Shown here one piece after another: positions 19,563 through 27,332 of a stretch of DNA of 64,000 nt (positions are counted from its first letter, which is position 1; every line of letters starts with the position of its first letter). A program made the position numbers and the translations under genes. The DNA is from Methanosarcina sp. (lineage in GTDB: Archaea; Halobacteriota; Methanosarcinia; Methanosarcinales; Methanosarcinaceae), in contig NZ_JAQUVZ010000007.1 in NCBI RefSeq assembly GCF_028693135.1, forward strand, positions 1 through 64,000, written 5' to 3'. Under the pieces are notes generated by a model. The model saw only the letters and a list, made by a program, of their open reading frames with translations. It ran no database searches and had not been told where the DNA came from.

Positions 19563-19608
19563 ATTTGGGAAGCTTTAATTGATGAATTTGGGAAGCTTTA
19601 ATTGATGA
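19563..19608. repeat. 23-bp tandem duplication
   Basis: Positions 19563-19585 repeat at 19586-19608 (core TTTGGGAAGCTTTAATTGAT). It lies in the 418-bp gap between the L44e operon and the GINS gene, which holds no other feature I can support besides an 11-12 bp repeat (ACGTATGGC) at about 19520. Confidence 0.8.
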
Positions 19609-19846
19609 GTTTGAAATCGTCTGGCCTCTTTTATCTCTATTTCCGGAGTGACTGTCTCCTATTAATGGTGAGGTCAGAGCACGCTAACAAGGTTAAGCTA
19701 CACAGATATAGCTACACATATATATACTAATACTATTACCTGAAGTGTTTTTCCTTCATAAGGCACGAATCTGTCGTTTACCGGGTCTCTGATGCGCCTG
19801 CCCACAACTGTTTTTCTGGCTAAAATAAGCTGCATGTCTCAAGGAG

Positions 19847-20572
19847 TCAATTCTTTTCGGAATTCTTTTCTCCGGAGTTTTTCTCTCCGACAGCAATCAG
19901 TTTTGCTGCTTTCCGCTTTATCAGCCCTGTTGCGTTCAGGTGCGGCAAAACAACCACATCTTCGGCATTGACCTTATAGTTCTGGCTGTCTGCTCCTGTG
20001 AAGGTAGGCAGGTCCTTCAGTATTCGGACAACAACGTATTTTTCGTTTATATCGTTTTTGCTCGACTCTGTCCCTGTGCCTTTCCTGTCTGCAGCCGCGG
20101 TTATTTCCCTGCCTGTCTTTGCTTCTGGATGAAGCACTTCAGGCGCTTGTTTTGTTGCCCAAACACAGGGCCAGACCGCAACCTTCCCGGAATCAGGATA
20201 AAGAATGGGACCCAAAAGCTCTACTTTTGCAGCTTCTATTCCCTGAAGCACAATGTCATACACCATTTTCTCCGCAGGAAGCAGCTTTTCGATATCCTTT
20301 GAAATAGGTTTATCAGTGTTAGATTGGATCGTTGCCCTGGTAATGACCTTTCCTATCCTTTTCATAAAGATAGTCTCAAGGTCCGAAAGCGCTCTTTCAT
20401 GCTCGTCATTGAGCATCTTTGATTCCGGAGAACGGGGATTATTAATCTTCCCTATCTCTTTCTCAAGCTCTCGGATGTATTTTTCAGCTTCCTGGTAAAA
20501 ATCAGCCTGAATCGTTTTCAATGTCTGGTTTTTTTCCTTATACAGTGTTTGGCTGATTTTTTCTATGTCCAT
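19847..20572 (-). CDS. Replication GINS complex subunit Gins51
   Basis: About 241 residues from the ATG at 20572, with AGAGGTG 9 bases upstream inside the end of priS. The N-terminal helical A domain (YQEAEKYIRELEKEIGKI through ERALSDLETIFMKRIGKVITRA) precedes a small C-terminal B domain (YVVVRILKDLPTFTGADSQ, then EDVVVLPHLNATGLI). This A-then-B order marks the Gins51 (Psf1/Sld5-like) type. GINS bridges MCM and primase/polymerase at the fork. Translationally coupled with priS. Confidence 0.85.
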   Translation of the reverse strand: MDIEKISQTLYKEKNQTLKTIQADFYQEAEKYIRELEKEIGKINNPRSPESKMLNDEHERALSDLETIFMKRIGKVITRATIQSNTDKPISKDIEKLLPAEKMVYDIVLQGIEAAKVELLGPILYPDSGKVAVWPCVWATKQAPEVLHPEAKTGREITAAADRKGTGTESSKNDINEKYVVVRILKDLPTFTGADSQNYKVNAEDVVVLPHLNATGLIKRKAAKLIAVGEKNSGEKNSEKN

Positions 20573-21782
20573 ACTCCGCAACACCTCTACAAATTAGATA
20601 TACGGCTGCATACTCCGGAACTTCCTGTATGCCTTCTTCTATTCTTAAATCCTTGCCCTTCAGCTGTACTGAGAAAGGCTTTGAAACGGTTATCTTTGTT
20701 GGTTTGTCGCTGAAGATAACTGCGTCATTGAGCGGATCAAACCTTTCCAGTTCGGATAAAGCAAGCTTCTTAACCAGCATCCCGGACCCGCCGTGCAGGG
20801 ACCCGGGTACGCGGATCAGGCGTTTGATGTCGGCAGTAACCGGTTCGTCAACACTGGCTCCGAACCTGTGCAGGAAATCTTCAACTGATTCCTGCATAAA
20901 ATATGCGGCAATCTCCTTAAAATTTCTTACGTCGAAGTCCAGCCTTCCCCTCTCAAGAATGTCATTTAAGCCATTTTCGCTGTTCGTAATATTAATCAGC
21001 TTTTTTATTGTTGTTTCCCCAACTTTCTCATGCCTGCGGAGTTCGGGAAACATCTTTGTCCTGTGCTTCTTTTCACACTCAGTTTTCATGTAGTCCGTAA
21101 GATAAAGCGCAATCCTCTTTCCCCATCCGGAATCGTATCCAACAAGCGTGCACTTCACAGGTACGTTCTTTATCCCTTTGAAAGCCTTTGATCCTGTCCC
21201 GAAATCTCCATCCATTGCAACTTCCTTGAAAAAGTACTTGAAATCAACGTCCCTCCCGCTGATATAATTCACGATTTCTCTTCTCTCTGAACTCCCAAGC
21301 TTCAGGACTTTCGGATTCGTAACGTGTAAATGATATCCTCTTCCCCCGGAAAATACCAGCTCAATTTCCTGCTCTGAAAATCCAAAATCGTCTAAAAGAA
21401 AATCTACGAGCTTAAGAGTCTCTTTTTTCACAAGCTCAAGCATATCAGCATAATTATTCGGGGCATTTGGCAGGTGGTCTGCATCAAGGTCAAAGATCAG
21501 TTCTGCCCCGAGCCAGTTTTTCTCATTCATCTTCCGCGCATCAGGATATTCATAATATGCAGTCGAATAGTAAACATGCGCAGGAGCCATTCCGTAAAGG
21601 TAATCAAGAGCTTCCCCCGGTGAACCGAAAGACTTGTGCCGATGCATCATTTTTTCCGGCATATCATCGTAAAAGATGAAAGCCCATTCCCGGTTGAGCA
21701 GGTGGTCCGGAATACCTATTTCAGCGGTTTTATAATAATTCTGAAAACAGGATTTCAAATAACGGGTGGTTCGGTTGTCCAT
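20538..21782 (-). CDS. priS: DNA primase small catalytic subunit PriS
   Basis: 414 residues. The catalytic acidic triad region is AELIFDLDADHL, followed by FSGGRGYHLHV with the nucleotide-binding Ser/His residues, and later VTADIKRLIRVPGSLHGGSG. It makes RNA/DNA primers together with PriL. The start ATG at 21782 fits family length. The 3' end overlaps the GINS gene by 35 bp, a coupling seen in other archaea. Confidence 0.95.
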   Translation of the reverse strand: MDNRTTRYLKSCFQNYYKTAEIGIPDHLLNREWAFIFYDDMPEKMMHRHKSFGSPGEALDYLYGMAPAHVYYSTAYYEYPDARKMNEKNWLGAELIFDLDADHLPNAPNNYADMLELVKKETLKLVDFLLDDFGFSEQEIELVFSGGRGYHLHVTNPKVLKLGSSERREIVNYISGRDVDFKYFFKEVAMDGDFGTGSKAFKGIKNVPVKCTLVGYDSGWGKRIALYLTDYMKTECEKKHRTKMFPELRRHEKVGETTIKKLINITNSENGLNDILERGRLDFDVRNFKEIAAYFMQESVEDFLHRFGASVDEPVTADIKRLIRVPGSLHGGSGMLVKKLALSELERFDPLNDAVIFSDKPTKITVSKPFSVQLKGKDLRIEEGIQEVPEYAAVYLICRGVAEYGHRKNQPNTV

Positions 21783-22186
21783 GGTTTTTGAGAATTTGGG
21801 TTTTTGAATCTTTTATTTAGAGTTTTGGGTTGGGATTTTCTATGATGGATTAACTCATATTTTACTTTTGTTTATATTATTTTTTTTAAATCAGTTTCTC
21901 CGCAAATTCAGATCTGAGTCAGAGGCTTCGAACCTGATGGAAAACCATTTGTTGTTATTGGGAAGGACTTGTTATAGTATATTATAAGGGGAAGGAATTT
22001 ATTCCGTACGAAAAACAGTTCATAGACAATAATACTAAATTGGCTAAGACGCCTGGAATTAAATTTCCTGTTAATATATATAATATGTCTATAATTGTTT
22101 CTGTTAATGTCTGTAAAATATCAGAAGAACTGTTGAAACTGACCACGGAATAACAACGGAATAAGAACTTTTGGGGGGAAGATCTT

Positions 22187-23002
22187 ATGGGAAGTAAAAT
22201 TAGCCTTAAAAATCACATTAACTCAGTTATATGCCATCTGAAAAAGGATGAAATTGAAGACTCATATGTTATGGCAAAGCCTGGAAACTTCACAAATCTT
22301 GAAACTTTGGCCAGCTCTTATTCGGGTATGGAATTTGTACTTATCCCGTCCGGAGAATTTGATATGGGGGCATCTTCCGAAGAAAAGGGCAGATCAGATT
22401 CCGAATCTTCGCTTCATAAAGTAACAATTAAAAATCCTTTTTACATGGGTAAGTATCCGGTTACTCAAAAACAATGGGAGAAGATAATGGGAAATAATCC
22501 TTCCCACTTCAAGGGTGAAGCCCGACCTGTTGAGATGGTTTCCTGGAATGAGGTCCAGGAATTTGTTAACAAATTGAATGCAGCAGAGGAAACTGATAAA
22601 TACCGTGTACCTTCAGAAGCCGAATGGGAATACGCCTGTAGAGCCGGCACACAAACAAGGTATTCATTTGGTGGCGATGAGTCAAAACTTAATGAGTATG
22701 CATGGTACGCTGAAAACTCAGGTAGTAAAACTCACTCGATTGGCCGGAAGAACCCGAATCTCTGGGGTCTTTACGACATGCATGGGAATGTCTGGGAATG
22801 GGTTCAGGATAAGTGGCAGGAAAACTACATCGTTTCTCCTCCAGATGGAAGCGTTTGGGAAGACGGGAACAGCTTCTATCGGGGTTCTCGTGGGGGCAGC
22901 TGGTACTGTGATACCAAATCCTGTCGTTCAGCTAGCCGTTTCGGGCGCGACCCTGAGAGCCTTTTCAGTAACCTGGGCTTTCGCCTGTTGAGGGAACTGT
23001 AA
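22187..23002 (+). CDS. Formylglycine-generating enzyme (SUMF1/FGE) family protein
   Basis: 271 residues. The FGE-sulfatase domain is clear: GMEFVLIPSGEFDMGA, PFYMGKYPVTQKQWEKIMG, PVEMVSWNEVQEF, RVPSEAEWEYACRAG, NLWGLYDMHGNVWEWV, GSRGGSWYCDTKSCRSASR and NLGFRLL. The two cysteines in GGSWYCDTKSC have the same five-residue spacing as the copper-binding pair of authentic FGE, so this member may be an active oxidase of a target cysteine. Most prokaryotic relatives without the pair have other roles. No sulfatase gene lies in the window. GGGGGGAAGATC precedes the ATG. Confidence 0.85.
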   Translation: MGSKISLKNHINSVICHLKKDEIEDSYVMAKPGNFTNLETLASSYSGMEFVLIPSGEFDMGASSEEKGRSDSESSLHKVTIKNPFYMGKYPVTQKQWEKIMGNNPSHFKGEARPVEMVSWNEVQEFVNKLNAAEETDKYRVPSEAEWEYACRAGTQTRYSFGGDESKLNEYAWYAENSGSKTHSIGRKNPNLWGLYDMHGNVWEWVQDKWQENYIVSPPDGSVWEDGNSFYRGSRGGSWYCDTKSCRSASRFGRDPESLFSNLGFRLLREL

Positions 23003-23246
23003 CCTTACTTCCTCCTTTTTAGGCGCATATATGCTTTCCCACAAATCTGTGATGGCAGATGATTGCGGTTTAGAGATCCTACTTTGCATCTGATGTGCTT
23101 AAGTTTAGGTGCATGAGCCGGAATCAGGCGACATTAATGCGCTTAAAAATACAGAACTAAGGCTCCAATCCCTTTTTTTCTTCTCATCCGAACCACTTTC
23201 AGAATTTCTCCAATAACTGCCGCCAACAATAAGTCCTCTTGAGCGA

Positions 23247-23363
23247 AGCGAAAAGGACCGCGTACTCCCGAGGCGCAATTCGGGCAGCGAAAAGGACCGC
23301 GTACTCCCGAGGCGCAATTCGGGCAGCGAAAAGGACCGCGTACTCCCGAGGCGCAACTCGGGC
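23247..23363. repeat. 39-bp GC-rich tandem repeat, three copies
   Basis: Units start at 23247, 23286 and 23325 with period 39. Each contains GAAAAGGACCGCGTACTCCC and GAGGCGCAATTCGGGC. The GC content stands out against the AT-rich flanks. It lies 60-180 bp upstream of rqcH. Confidence 0.95.
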
Positions 23364-23425
23364 GCCGAAGCTCTAATCGGTCTAGACAATAGACTTATAC
23401 CTGAATCCTCTATTATATCCACTTC

Positions 23426-25945
23426 ATGAAACAGGATATGTCAAGTGCCGACGTTGCTGCAGTTGTTGCCGAGCTGTCAGGGGGCTCGAAGTCCATTCTT
23501 GATTCGAAGATCGGGAAAATCTACCAGCCCGCAAGTGGGGAAATTCGCATCAACCTTTACGTTTTTCATAAGGGCAGGGATAACCTGTTCATTGAGGCCG
23601 GGAAGCGTATCCATTTAAGTAAACACTTCAAGGAAAGTCCCACGCTTCCTCAGGCTTTCCCCATGCTCCTCAGGAAATACCTGGCGGGGGGCAGGATCGT
23701 ATCCGTGGAGCAGCACGACTTTGACAGGATCGTGAAGATCGGGATTGAGAGAGGGGGGATCAGAAACACCCTCATTGTGGAGCTGTTCGCTCGGGGAAAC
23801 GTCCTGATTGTGGATTCTGAAAACAAAATTATCCTGCCAATGAACCCCGTGACTATGAAGGACCGCAGGTTGAGGAGCGGGGAGATTTATGAGCTTCCAG
23901 AGGCACAGTTGAGCCCTGTGGAGGCTAAGGTTTCGGACCTTCTTGATGCGTTTTCAAAATCAACGGCTGATATCGTCCGGACTATTGCCACGAGATTCAA
24001 CCTTGGAGGGGTCCTGGCAGAAGAAGCCTGTGCACGTGCAGGGATTGATAAGTCTAAACCTGCAAAAGAAGCCACTGTAGAGGATGCGGAAGGGCTCCGG
24101 GAGGCGCTGCAAGATCTCTTTTCTCCGCTGTTCAGGGAAAGGGCTGCAGGCAAAGGTGAGATAAAGGCTGAATCAGAAACCGGTGCCGAAACTGAAGCTG
24201 GAATTGAAACTGAAGCTGGAATTGAAACTGAAGCCGAGGTTGGAACTGAAACTGGAATTGAATCTGAAGCCGAGGCTGAAATCGAAGCCGGCAATGAAAT
24301 ACAGGTTGAAGAAGTTATAACTCAAGCTGGAAGTGAAGGTCAGGTTCCGGGACTCCGACCTCAGCATATAAAGATGGAAATCAACGGGAAGATAGAACCC
24401 TTCGATGTGGTACCTTTTGACCTCTCCCGTTATTCTGAATACGAAAAAGAATATTTTGATTCATTTAATACGGCACTTGACGAGTTTTTCGGGAAAAAAT
24501 CACTGGAACAGGTTGCAGAGGTAAAGGAAGCCGAAAAAAAGGAGAAAAACCTTGGCGTTTACGAAAGGCGGCTTCTCCAACAGGAAGGGAGCCTTGCAAA
24601 GTTCGAAAAAGAAATCGAGAAAAATAACATTCTTGCAGAGATAGTCTACGCCAATTACCAGATTATCGAAGAGCTCTTCTCCGTACTCAACGGCGCAAGG
24701 GCGAAAGGCTATTCCTGGGATGAAATCCGTTCTATCCTTAAGCAGGCTAAAAAGGCCGTGCCTGCTGCACAAATGATCACAAATATTGACCAGAAGACCG
24801 GGACTGTAACGGTTGAGCTTGATGGTAAAAGTGTCAACCTTGATATCCGGAAGACAGTGCCTCAGAACGCCCAGGAATATTACGAAAAGGTCAAAAAGTT
24901 TACTAAAAAGAGAGATGGGGCTATCAGGGCTATTGAGGACACCAGAAAGGCTATGGCAAAAAAGGCGGCTGCAAAGGTTGCAAAGGCAGGGAGGAAGCTG
25001 CTGGCGTCCCGGAAAAAACACTGGTACGACCGTTTCAGATGGTTTGTGTCCTCAGACGGTTTCCTGGTTGTAGGAGGCAGGGATGCCGACACTAACGAGG
25101 AAGTTTTTAAAAAATACATGGAAAAAAGAGATATCGTCTTCCATACACAGGCACCGGGCGCTCCTCTTACAGTTATTAAAACCGGAGGAGAGGAGGTCCC
25201 GGAGTCTACCCTTCGGGAAGTCGCACAGTTTGCAGTTTCGTATTCCAGCCTCTGGAAATCCGGACAGTTCAGTGGGGACTGCTACTGGATTAAAGCCGAA
25301 CAGGTCACAAAGACTCCTGAGTCAGGAGAGTACATTAAAAAGGGGGCATTTATTATCCGCGGGGAGCGCAATTACTTCAAAGACGTACCTCTTGGGGTTG
25401 CAGTCGGGCTTGAGCTGAAAGGGGAGACGAGGGTCATAGGTGGGCCTGTTTCTGCAATCCGGAAGCATGGGGACTATATCCTTGAACTTACTCCGGGAAA
25501 ATTCAATCAGAATGATATCTCGAAAAAAATCTACCGGACTTATGCGGATGAGCTTGGTGATCCTCGTTTTGTAAAACAGATCGCATCCCCTGACCTGGTA
25601 GCTATGATGATCCCTGCGGGGGAGTCAGACCTCAGGAACCAGAAACCCGGACGAAAAGGTCAGGGAACCGAGCCTGACGGGAAAGAATACGGAATTCGGG
25701 AAGTCGAAGACAGACCTGAGGGCAGTGGGGACGAATCTGAAGAGGAATTTGGAGAAGAATCCGAAGATGAATTCGGAGAAGAATTCGGAGAAGAAACCGG
25801 AGAAGAAACCGGAGAAGAAGTCGAAGAGGAATGCGGAGAAGAAGCCGAAGGTAGTATTGAAGTGGAAATTGAAAAGGAGACCCGAGAGGAAAGTGAAGAG
25901 GGAAGTGAAGAGAAAATTGAAATGCATGGAGTGAAAAAGGTATGA
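23426..25945 (+). CDS. rqcH: Ribosome quality control factor RqcH (NFACT/NEMF family)
   Basis: 839 residues. The NFACT-N domain occupies roughly 1-210 (LYQ-type GKIYQPASGEIRINLYV, FIEAGKRIHLS, FPMLLRKYLAGGRI). A coiled coil spans about 360-520. The NFACT-R region holds KKHWYDRFRWFVSSDGFLVV and GGRDADTNEEV. RqcH/Rqc2/NEMF binds split 60S/50S subunits with stalled peptidyl-tRNA and recruits tRNA-Ala for C-terminal tailing. Two acidic low-complexity insertions (about 245-300 and 765-835, mostly Glu with Thr, Gly, Ser) make it longer than usual. Its stop overlaps the pelA start by 4 bp. Confidence 0.93.
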   Translation: MKQDMSSADVAAVVAELSGGSKSILDSKIGKIYQPASGEIRINLYVFHKGRDNLFIEAGKRIHLSKHFKESPTLPQAFPMLLRKYLAGGRIVSVEQHDFDRIVKIGIERGGIRNTLIVELFARGNVLIVDSENKIILPMNPVTMKDRRLRSGEIYELPEAQLSPVEAKVSDLLDAFSKSTADIVRTIATRFNLGGVLAEEACARAGIDKSKPAKEATVEDAEGLREALQDLFSPLFRERAAGKGEIKAESETGAETEAGIETEAGIETEAEVGTETGIESEAEAEIEAGNEIQVEEVITQAGSEGQVPGLRPQHIKMEINGKIEPFDVVPFDLSRYSEYEKEYFDSFNTALDEFFGKKSLEQVAEVKEAEKKEKNLGVYERRLLQQEGSLAKFEKEIEKNNILAEIVYANYQIIEELFSVLNGARAKGYSWDEIRSILKQAKKAVPAAQMITNIDQKTGTVTVELDGKSVNLDIRKTVPQNAQEYYEKVKKFTKKRDGAIRAIEDTRKAMAKKAAAKVAKAGRKLLASRKKHWYDRFRWFVSSDGFLVVGGRDADTNEEVFKKYMEKRDIVFHTQAPGAPLTVIKTGGEEVPESTLREVAQFAVSYSSLWKSGQFSGDCYWIKAEQVTKTPESGEYIKKGAFIIRGERNYFKDVPLGVAVGLELKGETRVIGGPVSAIRKHGDYILELTPGKFNQNDISKKIYRTYADELGDPRFVKQIASPDLVAMMIPAGESDLRNQKPGRKGQGTEPDGKEYGIREVEDRPEGSGDESEEEFGEESEDEFGEEFGEETGEETGEEVEEECGEEAEGSIEVEIEKETREESEEGSEEKIEMHGVKKV

Positions 25946-26994
25946 GGGTTACGCACCGCTTTCTGAAAGGCAGGGAAGGGGAAATTGCCGTAACAGCCGA
26001 AACCCTTGATGACCTCTGGCACCTGAAATACATAATTGAAAAAGGGGACATGGTCTTTGCCCTGACCAAACGGAAAGCCGATAGCGCAAGCGACAAACTC
26101 CGCCCGGAAAAAGTAGAGAAAGTAAAGGTCAGGCTTGGGATCAGGGTTGAGGAACTGGAGTTCCATAAATTCGCGAACAGGCTGCGAATACACGGGCCGA
26201 TAGAGCAGGGGATGGACACCGGCTCCTATCACACTCTTAATGTTGAAATAGGGACTAACATTTCCATCGTCAAGGAGCACTGGAAAAATGACCAGTTTCA
26301 GCGCATCCAGGATGCCGAAGAGGCCGGAAAACGTCCCAAAGTTGTTCTTGTGGCAGTCGAAGAGGGTGACGCAGACATTGGTTTTGTGCGCCACTACGGA
26401 ATTGAGATATATTCCCATATCCGGCAGTCTTCGGGGAAGCGAGAGACCGGGCTCAGGAATGTATTTTTCAGTGAAATTGTTGAACAGCTCAGGCATGCGG
26501 TTCCCGAGGACGCCTCTATAGTGATTGCAGGCCCCGGGTTTACCAAAGAAGATTTCCTGAAGTATTTCCATGACGTTGAGCCTGATATGGCTTCAAAGGC
26601 GCTGACTGAAGACACTTCCATGATAGGGATGTCCGGCTTTCAGGAAGTACTCCGCAGGGGAGCTGTGGACCGAATCATGCAGGAGTCCCGTATAGCTCGG
26701 GAATCCTCTCTCATGGAAGACCTCATTAAGGAGATCTCAATGGATGGGAAAGCCGCTTATGGTTTTGCGGATGTAAAAAATGCTCTTGGGTACGGGGCTG
26801 TCGAAACCCTGCTAATTGCTGATGAAACCCTGCGGGAAGGGCGGGAAAAAGGGGAAAATATCGATAAACTCCTTATGGAGGTTGAGAAGGCACAGGGAAA
26901 GGTCGTTGTATTCAGCACGACCTTTGAGCCCGGGGAAAAGCTTCACAAACTGGGAGGAATTGCAGCTCTGCTCCGCTTCAAAGTAAAGGGCTGA
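25942..26994 (+). CDS. pelA: Pelota (Dom34) ribosome rescue factor
   Basis: 350 residues, full length. The N-terminal Sm-like domain has RVTHRFLKGREGEIAVTAETLDDLWHL and GDMVFALTKRK. The central domain has VVLVAVEEGDADIGFV, and the C-terminal eL30-like domain ends VVVFSTTFEPGEKLHKLGGIAALLRF. Archaeal Pelota works with aABCE1 and aEF1A to split stalled ribosomes. The ATGA overlap with rqcH means co-translation: one factor frees the subunits, the other processes the resulting large-subunit complex. Confidence 0.96.
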   Translation: MRVTHRFLKGREGEIAVTAETLDDLWHLKYIIEKGDMVFALTKRKADSASDKLRPEKVEKVKVRLGIRVEELEFHKFANRLRIHGPIEQGMDTGSYHTLNVEIGTNISIVKEHWKNDQFQRIQDAEEAGKRPKVVLVAVEEGDADIGFVRHYGIEIYSHIRQSSGKRETGLRNVFFSEIVEQLRHAVPEDASIVIAGPGFTKEDFLKYFHDVEPDMASKALTEDTSMIGMSGFQEVLRRGAVDRIMQESRIARESSLMEDLIKEISMDGKAAYGFADVKNALGYGAVETLLIADETLREGREKGENIDKLLMEVEKAQGKVVVFSTTFEPGEKLHKLGGIAALLRFKVKG

Positions 26995-27332
26995 GCAGGT
27001 ACAAGGTCTGCACTTTCAGCTTTTTAGTTTTTCTTATCTAACTATCTATTTGTTTTTACTTTTGTTTTTACTTTTGTTTGGTCCCGTTCTTTTTTATCTC
27101 TTATTTCCTTCTGCCCTCGTTTTTCCAGAAAACCGAAACTATTCATTTTATTTTATGTTTTTTATGTTTGGTTTATTATTATTTTTCTTTTTTTGGTTCA
27201 AATTAGTAAAATTTATTAACTACTATTCTTTATTTGTTGTTACTTTCTGCTGAATTTATAATAATATTTGCTTATAGTTTCCTTTTACGTATGGTTTGAT
27301 TAACAAAATTCTATAAATTGGTGGTGATGTTT

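Noticed and set aside
23105-23422. Minus-strand ORF with repeated LGSTRSFSLPE
   Set aside because: It is created by translating the 39-bp tandem repeat; no ribosome-binding site and no homology expected.
27050-27253. Phe/Leu-rich 67-residue ORF
   Set aside because: A product of T-rich intergenic DNA before the S-layer gene; no start signal.
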